Below are positions 25,850-34,889 of a DNA stretch of 64,000 bases, one piece after another (positions within the stretch are counted from its first letter, which is position 1; every line of letters begins with the position of its first letter). The position numbers and the translations under genes were made by a program. The stretch is from Populus alba (taxonomy: Eukaryota; Streptophyta; Magnoliopsida; Malpighiales; Salicaceae): the NCBI RefSeq assembly GCF_005239225.2, contig NC_133285.1, forward strand, positions 132,260 through 196,259, read 5' to 3'. The notes beneath the pieces are model-generated. The model made no database searches and was not told the DNA's origin. It worked only from the letters and a program-made list of their open reading frames with translations.

Positions 25850-28213
25850 AAAGGAAAAAAAAAAAAAGATTGTACTAGGAGTAAAAAACACCCAGCATAA
25901 ATAAAGAAAAACTGGCATAAAAAACAAAGGAACAGTATAAAACAGGCATATGGATTGGAAGTAAACAGTGAAGAACTCGAATGATCAAAAAGCAGGAAAA
26001 GAAGAAGAAGAGAAGATGCAACATCAAAACGCAGTACAAAGGCAGAGAATGAAAGGACAAACAAAAAGGAGCATGTCTTAGAGCCTAGAGGACCACATTA
26101 ATACAAAAGACTGGAAAGGATTGCAAGAAGATTATAAAGAGCACAAGGCAATCCTACAACCACTATGAGATGAAAAAAAAACTTGTCTGAAGTAAATCTC
26201 CAGGCAAATCAATACACTATCCACCAAACAATCAGCACGTGTCGTTTCCATTGTGAGAAGCTATTCCTTTGTTTGTATCTGAGTAAGAAAAGCCCGAGAA
26301 CCAAACAAAGACAGGCGAAGGGAAAGCAACCATCCAAGAAGACAGAAGACAAAAGGAAAATGCACTAACTAAGGGATTCAAATCATGAACCAAAAAAACA
26401 GACCTAGCAAGGAAAAAAATAAGCCTGGTTGAGGAAGAAAGCAAGATACACTACCAGCAGCACAGATATCGTAAAGAAAGGAGATGAATAACAGGTTAAA
26501 ATACAATGCCAACCTGAAAAAAAAAAAAAAAAGATTAAAGCAAAGCTGGAAACAAACCAGAAAATGTTTTTTGACCTGGGCTATCAACCCCAAGATACAA
26601 ACCCCTACTATAACAAGGAAAACAAAGGAAAAAAAAAATAGCAATAAGAGACGCTCCAAAGCCAACCAACAACAATCAAAACCCTTTAAAATGCTAGCAA
26701 TAGCAAGGCAGTCTCTCCTGGTGGGAGGTTAGGACCTAAAAAAGGGTAAAAAACCATCAGAAAAAGAACTACGGAAAGCTCATCTGAACTAAAGCTCTAA
26801 AAAGACTGGGCAACCAAAAAAAAAGAAGTGAAACAACATAATGAAAAAGCGCAGAATAGAAGTGTTGCAAAAGAGAGGAAAAAGCAAAGAAGAAATAACA
26901 ACCAAACATCAAAAGATGAAACAACAACTAACTGGTTAAAGAAACTTGAAGCAAACAACCTGAAACCCGTTAAAAAATTCAGCAACAGAGGCAAGGTTAA
27001 ACTCGGCAAGCAAAGAAAAACCAGGTAAAAAAACATGAATGAAGTCAATAACCCCAGACCAAAGAACAATCCAACACAACGTCGTAGCCACATAACCCTC
27101 CAAAATGCACCAATGATCCTTATAACAACACAGCCTCCTCCCTGCTAAAGCTCGAGGCTGAGAAGGAAGGAAAAAAAATATGAGAATCAGAACAACCAAC
27201 CACCTGCCCAACCAACCAATAGGAGCGAAACATGAAACAACCCAAAAAAAGAGCTGGATAACAAATAGAAAAAGAAGAAGTGGATATCCACAGGACAGAG
27301 AACACTTAAAAACCAACATGAACGGGAACAAAGTCGCAAAATAGGCCTCAGAAGCAACTAAGAACCTTGGTAGCAAGACAGACTCCTCTATTGTCAAGGA
27401 AGAGACTGAGAAGGAGAAACAGAACCATTAGAATCAGAACTGCAACTAATCCAAATAACAAAAAAAGCAGAACAAACCATCAAACGGTAAAAAGAACCAA
27501 AAAAAGAGAGAAAACATACAAATGGAAACAACAAACAACAACTAACATGCAAATCCAGATAAAATCATAATCTGCGGACCCATAATGATTAAAAAGGCAA
27601 CCAAACCAGCACAAAGCAAACCAGGTTTTAAAAGCAACTTATCTGGCTGAACGCGGGCTTGTCTACAACAAAAGCCTTCGGAATGGATGAGCTGGAAGTT
27701 GAGATTGGGAGAACTGTAATCGATGAAGATTCGGAATAGTCAAAGCTGCTCCTACATATATAAGTTAAAAAGAAAATAAATGAATTATAATTAAAATCCA
27801 AAATTCAGAAGCCAAATGTTTAGGTGAAACCGTGAAATCAACAAAAAATAATAAAGATCTCTAATCACATTCGCACACTTGGTCTGTCCCTTTAAAAAAC
27901 CTACTCCAAGTCTTCCATAAATAAACCCAGTAATAAGTTCCATAAACATACCAGTTTAGTCAAAGCTCCTAGATAAAACAATCTCCAAATCAATCAAACC
28001 CCAATTCCCAAATTAAATTACAAACCCTAAAAAATCCATAAAAATACAAATTTAACCAAACACATCCAAAAAAATCAATAAACAACAAAATCCTAGAAAC
28101 CCAAATAGCCAAACATATCTAAATAAGCTAATAACCAAAAATTTTGTACAAAACCAGCAAAGAACTTAAAAACCACATCAAGAAATCGAAAGTAAAAGGA
28201 AGCAAACACTAAC
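25850..28213 (-). other. Strand-skewed (T-rich on minus) region, probably intron or UTR of a minus-strand transcript
   Basis: Over more than 2 kb the plus strand is dominated by A, with C and G well represented and few T. Open frames on the minus strand are hydrophobic low-complexity shadows rich in Phe, Leu and Ser. Plant introns are T-rich on the sense strand, so this fits a long minus-strand intron. A segment following an acceptor-like tatatgtag, 27751 down to about 27648, reads DYSESSSITVLPISTSSSS in one frame and could be an exon, but no donor or family match is convincing. Confidence 0.4.
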
Positions 28214-28288
28214 TGGTGTGAGGAAGATGTGGTTCTGTAAAGCCTCAACCAAGAAAGGATCCACCGTCGACTCCTTCACATCAATGGC
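28214..28288 (-). pseudogene. R3H-domain protein first-exon fragment
   Basis: Minus strand reads PAIDVKESTVDPFLVEALQN, matching the N-terminus of plant single-stranded nucleic-acid-binding R3H proteins (DPFLVEALQNPRHR...). There is no in-frame ATG just upstream, and the family sequence stops right after LQN, where it should continue PRHRLTILRME. A weak donor (gttagt) lies shortly after. It may be a decayed first exon of the transcript suggested by the T-rich region to its left; no R3H domain was found downstream. Confidence 0.45.
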
Positions 28289-29149
28289 AGGTACCGGTTG
28301 TTGTGTTGTCTTCTCTCTTCGTTTCTCTCCCAAAAAACTCCTATTTTTTCTCTCACAAAAAACCAGGGGGGTTTTGTTCTGGGTGTTGTTGAAGGCTGAA
28401 TTAACCGGAGGTAATGGCTGGAAGTAGAAAAGAAAAAACGAAAGAGGGGAAAACGAAAGAGAAAGATGGAAAGGATGCAGTGACTAAAATCTGGCTACAA
28501 CTAGTCCACAGTATTTTTGCCCCGCGTTTTCGTTTTTTCTGTATATTATAAATAAAATATCTAAATATTAATTGTTTTAGTCCTCGAATTGTTAATCGGA
28601 AATGAAGAGAGGAAATACCTATCGCGATGTCCAGTCCACGCATAAAACACGCGGCAAACTTATCAAAAGATGCTTGTGTTTTGCTGGAATGATGGAGAGG
28701 ACAGTACGGGTACAGTACGAGTCTTGTCGAATCTTGTGGGCTGTGGGGCATCGTGGGGTCACCCCGCCCACAATAATAGCGATTCCCATTTTGTGGCGGC
28801 TACTCCTCCTCATCCTACGCTCTCTATGATCTTCTTCAATTCACAATGTAAAACCAAATTAAGCAATTTGCTATCAGTCTTGATTAAATTATATTCGCTG
28901 ATACAGTCCGAGTCATGGTGATCACATCACGCACATCATCATAGTCTTATTTTATTCATATACATCATTTAAATCTAACAGCTCATAAACTTATTTCGAC
29001 GGGTTAAAAAAATTCTTATGATCTTTTATTTTTAAAAAAAAAAAACATATTCAAAAGAAAAGAATGAGCATGACTCGAGTGGGGTTTAGTAATGTACCAA
29101 GGCATGAGCCAGATTTATTTATAGTTAGGCTTGGTAGTGTACCAAGTTT

Positions 29150-29480
29150 CGACAATACACATCCTCCTTTGAAACACTTAAAAGAATGATTATTGTTCCT
29201 TAGCATGCACAAATAAGTGAGGTAATGTGGGTATAATAAATATATCAAACCCGAAACACTTAAACTTGATAATTAATCAAATTCAAAGTAATAATCATTA
29301 TCTCTTAGATGCACACAAGAGAATGATCATTCTCTTTTGACATATCCACAAAAATGAGATAATACAAGTAGCAAATATATCAAACTCAAAACACTTAAAT
29401 TTAATAGTTTGTCAAGTCTAAGACAATAGTAACTTCTCAAATATACTAAACTCAAAGTATTTGAATTTAATAATTAACCA
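29150..29480. repeat. Degenerate repeat copies
   Basis: Three variants of atatatcaaactcaaaacac begin near 29238, 29373 and 29438, each followed by a ttaaattt-like block. Nearby agaatgat and gaggtaat blocks also recur. No coding content. Confidence 0.5.
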
Positions 29481-30348
29481 GATTTAAAATAACAACTATC
29501 TTTTTTCTGAATAAGTCCAAAGAAATAACTATCCTTCCATGACACTCCTATAAAAATGACCAATCTTATTTTAATCTAACCTCATGAGAAAATCAGTTTA
29601 GTTATTTCTCCTCTTGCTACATTGATACGCTCCTAGTCATGGTGATAATAAGTGTTAGAAAGTATTTTTTTTTTTTTTAACATCGATCATCGATTATCTT
29701 TTATAAACTTGTTCTTGCTAAACCAAGCCATGCATGATGATGACCTCATGTGTTTAGAGAAGAAGAAGCGGCAGCCATGACCAACGTTTATCAATTGCTT
29801 TCTCCTTGTTCTTTGTAAACGTTAAATGAACAACGCATGCATGCAACTGATCAGCCCAGCCACCATGTCTCTCTCACAAACTCGGCATACTTATCATCAA
29901 TGTCCAAAATGCAATCACAATTCCAAGTTATAAATTTTTCACCATCGATGGAAAAAAAAGGGTGAGAAAACGAGAGGAATTAGGATTGACCAAAGAGGAA
30001 TTAGGAGCGACCAAAGAGGGTTGAAGCGACGCCATTTTCTTGACCGCATAACATGAATGATAGGAAGGAGGAGATGGTTAGGGATTTCTCTTTTAATTTT
30101 GTTTTGTTTGTAAAGAGGTGAAGAGACAATATATATGGAAAGAAACATTTCCATGCATATCGAGAGTGGGATTTAATTTTGTTTCCCAAGGATGTAATTC
30201 TTCTTGTTTTTGTGCTTTAATTTTGTCATATATATATATATATAAACTAAGTTAAACAAAATATTTTATTTTAATGTATTAAATCGACGGTTACCCCCCC
30301 CCCCCCGCCCCGAGGAAATAATAGTCAAGAAGGAGGGAAGCTTCCTCC

Positions 30349-30367
30349 ACGCGCTTCCTTTCCGCGT
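30349..30367 (+). promoter_or_regulatory. Two CGCG (CAMTA-type) boxes upstream of the CML gene
   Basis: ACGCGC (30349-30354) and CCGCGT (30362-30367) both fit the VCGCGB consensus bound by calmodulin-binding CAMTA factors, about 160-175 bp upstream of the TATA box. Function is inferred from the motif only. Confidence 0.35.
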
Positions 30368-30523
30368 CTGGATTCTAGATCTTTTAAAAAAGAAACAACT
30401 GGCCAGTCATGCCCAACAAAACCGTGTTCTTTCACTCACTTATCCATTCCTGAAGCCACGTCTTTTACACCCCTGAGCATGACGGCATCAATTATAAAAA
30501 ATCAGCCCCCAGAACCAAACCTT

Positions 30524-30530
30524 TATATAT
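30524..30530 (+). promoter_or_regulatory. Probable TATA box of the CML gene
   Basis: Sequence tatatat lies about 185 bp before the ATG at 30712, implying transcription from around 30555 and a leader of about 155 nt. Confidence 0.5.
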
Positions 30531-30711
30531 TGCCATGACCACTCCCTCCTTTCATTTTAACCATACTCCCTGCAAACACAACTCACCTCTACTTCTCTTT
30601 CTATCTACTCCCTTCTCCAGTTCAGCTATCTCATCTTCTTCTACGATCAAAACTCAGAAAAGTACTAGGCTATATATCTCAAACCTCAACCCAGCTATCT
30701 AGCTATATATC

Positions 30712-31290
30712 ATGAAATCACACTCGGTTTCATCTCCACCTTATTCAACTCCCGCCAATTCATCTCCTCTCGCAAGATTACGTCGTAAACTATCTCCAAG
30801 GAAATCCCATGACAAACCACATCCCACAAGCGTCAACAACTCCACTAGTGCTCTTAATGTGGTAGATCACAGCAACGAGCTCCGAAGGGTCTTCAATTAC
30901 TTTGATGAAAATGGAGATGGAAAGATATCTCCTGCTGAGTTGCAGTCCTGTATTACCTCTGTTGGAGGTAAGCTTTCCATCGAGGAAGCTGAGGCTGCCA
31001 TCAGGTTCTCTGATATGGATGGAGACGGGCTTTTGGGGTTCCAGGACTTCCTATGCTTGATGACAGGCAATGTTTCAGAGGAAGAGAAGACCGAGGATCT
31101 CAGACAGGCTTTTGGATTGTACGAGACTGAGCCTGGCTCTGGCTGCATCACTCACACCAGCTTGAAGCGGATGTTGAGTCGATTGGGGGGGTCCAATTCC
31201 ATCAACGACTGCAAGGCTATCATCCGTACCTTCGACCTCAATGGAGACGGGGTTCTTAGCTTCCACGAGTTTGCTGCCATGATGCGCTAG
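30712..31290 (+). CDS. Calmodulin-like calcium sensor, CML38/39/41 group
   Basis: Intronless, 192 aa. A basic Ser/Pro-rich N-terminal extension of about 55 residues (SPLARLRRKLSPRKS) precedes four EF-hand positions. EF1 is at 65-76 (DENGDGKISPAE), EF2 at 101-112 (DMDGDGLLGFQD) and EF4 at 175-186 (DLNGDGVLSFHE). EF3 at about 139-150 (TEPGSGCITHTS) has lost the calcium-ligand spacing and probably does not bind. Three active EF hands and absence of introns fit the CML37-42 subfamily. The long extension resembles CML41, while its position beside SKI3 and the At1g76660-like gene matches Arabidopsis CML38/CML39. The family is stress- and wound-responsive in Arabidopsis; the extension could act in targeting, which is inference. 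Confidence 0.93.
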   Translation: MKSHSVSSPPYSTPANSSPLARLRRKLSPRKSHDKPHPTSVNNSTSALNVVDHSNELRRVFNYFDENGDGKISPAELQSCITSVGGKLSIEEAEAAIRFSDMDGDGLLGFQDFLCLMTGNVSEEEKTEDLRQAFGLYETEPGSGCITHTSLKRMLSRLGGSNSINDCKAIIRTFDLNGDGVLSFHEFAAMMR

Positions 31291-32377
31291 TTCATTCCCA
31301 TCCATGCCCTGCCCTTCTCCCACTTCACATATGTACATCCGTGTTCTATCAGGTGAAATAAAAATAAAATAGTAGAATAGGAATTGGCCGAGTGGTTTGT
31401 AGCTCCGCTCTCCAAAACCGATACCATTCTTTGTGAACTATTTGAGTGTTCGAATCCATCTCTCCTTGATTCATTTGTTCTCCTTGAATTGTTAAATATT
31501 CATTATCTTTCTGTGCATATTTGATTAACTGTAAGTTTGTTGGGATATCATTAACTGTTAACTCTCACGAATTTATTTCTTCCGAATCTTAAGCAATTGC
31601 CTGCCAAGCTAAACTTAGAAATATTAACAGAAACTCTAAAACCCCTTGGGAAATTTACTGCGTGGATACCAGAGTGACTGTTCACGCCTCTTCTTTTCCC
31701 ACGACGCGAGCTGAATCTCTCCTGGATGCAACGTAGTTTGATTTTGGCAGGCTTCGGCTGGAATTCTCCTTCTTTTCTATGGGCTTCGGTTGGTGATGCT
31801 TCCTATGTTCCTGCTGATTGAGAGGGGTCATTTACGCCTCTCTCTCAGTCTAATATGGGGTCTGGGCGAGCTGGGTTTCTTTCAGATTGGGTCTCCCTTG
31901 GGTTTGTTCAGACTCCTCTGGCAGCGTTGCTGGGATTTTCCAGCGGCTTGGGGATCAAGAAGATCCTTTGTTTTTCTATTGTGGCTGCGTTCAATTCTGC
32001 TCGATTGTAGCCGTTGGCTTGGAAAAGATGGCTCGTAAAAATGATACTCCACCACTTACTTACCATAGAATGATGACATTCTGCTGCTATCGTGTTGATG
32101 GGAAGCAAACCTTTTTTTGGTATGCATTTCATTCATCAGCAGTTGCATCTTAAAAATCCAAATACATGGGACTCAGAAGCTACTGGGATTTCATCTTGTA
32201 GCTGTAACAATATAATTTATTCTATGAATCTAGTTTTTAATATGCTCGAAGTCATCAGAACGCCAAGTCCAGGAACAAAACAAGGGCAGTATGTCCCGTT
32301 AAAATGTGAAACAGGCACGATAATCTGCCACAGCATCATCTTAAGTTACAAACATACAAAAGCCAAATACTAGCTCC
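31291..32377. other. Intergenic, containing a tRNA remnant
   Basis: The first 80 bp is CML 3' flank, then the trnS remnant (31380-31468). The segment 31680-32040 is less AT-rich, but its open frames match nothing I know. The end near 32378 is 3' UTR of the minus-strand YjbQ gene. Confidence 0.5.
31380..31468 (+). pseudogene. Decayed plastid-type trnS-UGA copy (nuclear plastid DNA)
   Basis: The segment tggccgagtggtt, tagctccg, aaaaccg, the long variable arm around attctttgtgaacta, gtgttcgaatcc and tctctcctt align in order with plastid trnS-UGA, including its long class II variable arm and T-loop. Mismatches are scattered through every arm, and the anticodon position now reads CCA instead of TGA. 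It is therefore a non-functional, old insertion of plastid or plastid-like mitochondrial DNA. Confidence 0.7.
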
Positions 32378-34144
32378 TCATATTCCATTGAGGGTAACCA
32401 CAACTTTACGCGCAGTAGGGTGGTCCCGGTGCTCACACAGCCATATTCCCTGAACCAGAACAGTATATATAAGAAGGGAATTGTTATCAATACTGTACTG
32501 CACTGTTAGAGATAAAATGTGTGGAGGTCAATGCACACTATTACAGCCTCAAATTACCTAGTATTCGTAAACATTGGAAAGCCTAGTTAATAAGATATCT
32601 CAATTCCAAGCAATTTCTTTCTTAATTGAAAGAAAAGGAAAAGATATCTCAAGTCCGAAAAAAAAATGTTCCATTCTACATGCTTTCAAAACATTAATTT
32701 GATGTACTGGTTCAGCACAACATATTATTCTCAATAATGGTCGTTTTATAACCATATGAAGTATAAACCAACGAATACCAGTGCGGCAACAAAAAGCTAA
32801 GCATTTCTTATCAAACAAAACAAGAAGAGGAAGCTGAGCATCAACAACTACTTGTGCAATTGAAGCATTCAGACCACCCATTATTTATAATTAAAATGGA
32901 AAACATCTGTTAATAATGCACGTACATGACTGAGCATCAGCTCGTGATCATGACACAATTCCAAGGAATCCAAAAGAAAGGATGTTCACAAACCTGCCAA
33001 GTGCCCATATTAAGCTTTCCATCAGTGATTGGAACCCTGCACAGGAATAGAAACTACGTAAATGATAGAATAAATAATAATAAAAAAAAAACAGGAGTAA
33101 AAGTAGCAAGTATTCGCACGTTAGGGAACATCCGAACATTGATGATTTAATGTGTGCCGGCATGTCATCTGGACCTGCAAAAGTGTTAAATGCAGAGATT
33201 GATTAGTATAGGTGGATAAATTTCAAATTAGACGAGATCAGAAACTAGAAATAGTAGTACTTTCACAATCCCTCTTCTATATCTATTTAGTTGCTGTATG
33301 AGGGAATAAATAAAAAGAAAATTCATTGCATTTAACATTGAGGACAAGGACAGAAACAATGACCTTCGAGGGTATGCTTCCAAGGAGCAGATCTTCCCTG
33401 AAAACATAGGAAATAAAGGAAAGTAAGAAGAAGAGTCCAAAGACTGAATCTTGTTGGTAAATGAAAGAGAAAGGAAAAGGAGGGGGAGGTGTTTACCTCA
33501 GGAACAATTTTGTTGAGGAAAGTCTCGGTGTCATCTCGGACATCAGAGTCGTAATTCTCATTGATAGTAAGAGAGGCGCTTGTGTGATGCACTGAAATAG
33601 AAATATTCATTAGACATACATCATCGAAACAATGAATAATAAAACAAAAAATGAGGCTTTTTTCACTTACAGAAGAGATGGGCAAGGCCGCACTTGAATT
33701 CTGACAAGTCACTCCCAATTTCATTCAGTATCTATGTTTTATAATAATAAGAGAAAATCAATTAGGTAATTGGAAAGTATAAGCATGCCTATATTATTGT
33801 TGTTGTTAGATGTAGTAGGTAAAGAAACAGCACTAAATTTTTTTTAATTTTTTTCATTAATTGAATGTTCTAGCTAGAATTCTCATCAAAAAAGAATTTT
33901 CTCTTGAATCCAACTAAAAAATCTCGATGCGAAGAGAAGAAGAAACCTTTGGGGTAATAAGATGACAGCCACGGCGGTGTGGGGGCAGAGTAATAGTCTT
34001 CTGGGCCCACTTGGGAGCAGAGGTGGCCATGGAATCGGAGAAGGAAGGCTTTGCTGTGTAGAGCGAGCTGACACGAAGCACCTGAGGCGGAGGAGGAGGA
34101 CGAGGCGATGAGGAGAAAAGCATTGAAGAAGAGATGGAGGACAT
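32378..34144 (-). CDS. YjbQ/UPF0047 family protein
   Basis: Seven exons read right to left: 34144-33947, 33731-33671, 33591-33497, 33397-33364, 33174-33120, 33036-32994, 32449-32378; 185 aa, all phases agree. The YjbQ core starts near WAQKTITLPPHRRGCHLITP and includes FKCGLAHLFLHHTSASLTIN, DSDVRDDTETFLNKIVPE, the strongly conserved HTLEGPDDMPAHIKSSMFG, LNMGTWQGIWLCEHRDHP and the C-terminal RKVVVTLNGI. Bacterial YjbQ has weak thiamine-phosphate synthase activity; the plant role is unproven. The first about 45 residues are rich in Ser and Pro with few acidic residues, like a plastid transit peptide. The same frame is open upstream to a Met at 34267, so a longer start is possible; 34144 was preferred because upstream sequence is a duplicated non-family segment. 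Confidence 0.93.
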
Positions 34145-34152
34145 GGTTGGTT

Positions 34153-34391
34153 GAAGAAAGCCCACTTCAGTCCCCCTCAAGACAGACTGGAAAGCCACAG
34201 GGTTGGTTTCTGATGCCACAAGAAGAGCCCAAGTTGGGAGCCTGTTTCTGTGGTTGTTGTCCTTCACTTTATTTAAAAATGGTTTTATACAATATAAATA
34301 TATCCTGGTCGAAGAAAGCCCACTTCAGCCCCCCTCAAGACAGTAGTCACAAGGAGCCCGAAATTGGGAGGAGCCTGTTTCTGTGGTTGCA
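34153..34391. repeat. Direct repeat upstream of the YjbQ gene
   Basis: Copy 1 (about 34153-34257) and copy 2 (about 34311-34388) both open gaagaaagcccacttcag, contain ccctcaagacag and end gcctgtttctgtggttg. Copy 2 lacks an internal block. The copies lie in the leader/promoter of the minus-strand gene. Confidence 0.8.
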
Positions 34392-34740
34392 ATAAAATTT
34401 ACTTATTTTTTTATTAGTTGTATAGAATAATAGTATTATATCTGTACTTAGTAATATGTTTTGATTCAAAGCAGTTCTATTTTTATGTTTTTCTTTTTTT
34501 ATTAGCTTTCCCTCGCTTCACTCTCACCCTTCTTGCTCGCTCTATTATAGGCATTCTTTAGCATCCTATTACCTTGGTCCTCGTCAGTCCGTCCTCCTTC
34601 GAGAATTTCCTTATCCCCAAGGGTCGACTTCCAGGAACTGAAAATTCTCTAGGTTCCAGAACATGGAAAGTTTTGTTTGTCAGGAAATATATTCGTGTCT
34701 AAATATGGAATAATATCAGCTAATTATACTACAGCAAAAG

Positions 34741-34776
<36 letters not shown>

Positions 34777-34889
34777 AATCGGCGAATCAATTTATATGTT
34801 AATTAAAACTAAATTCCTAATATGGAATAATATCAGCATTAACTACACTAATTTTTTTTTAAAAATGGCTGCGGCTGCTTTTACGAGCA
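34392..34889. other. Intergenic, between YjbQ gene and LysM-kinase pseudogene
   Basis: AT-rich, with a (TA)n microsatellite at about 34747-34773. No gene recognised. Confidence 0.6.

Larger units (their letters stand above)
28289..30711. other. Intergenic, with degenerate repeats and CML upstream region
   Basis: Holds degenerate repeats at 29150-29480, a (TA)n run near 30226-30244 and a C-run at 30294-30306. The last 200 bp is the promoter and leader of the CML gene. No other gene was recognised. Confidence 0.6.

Noticed and set aside
25837..27397. Several minus-strand frames of 60-150 codons rich in Phe, Leu and Ser
   Set aside because: They overlap in different frames within one T-rich, compositionally skewed region and match no family; they are by-products of low stop-codon density.
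31790..32153. Plus-strand frames of 82-93 codons in a less AT-rich patch
   Set aside because: Overlapping frames, no family features and no splice context.
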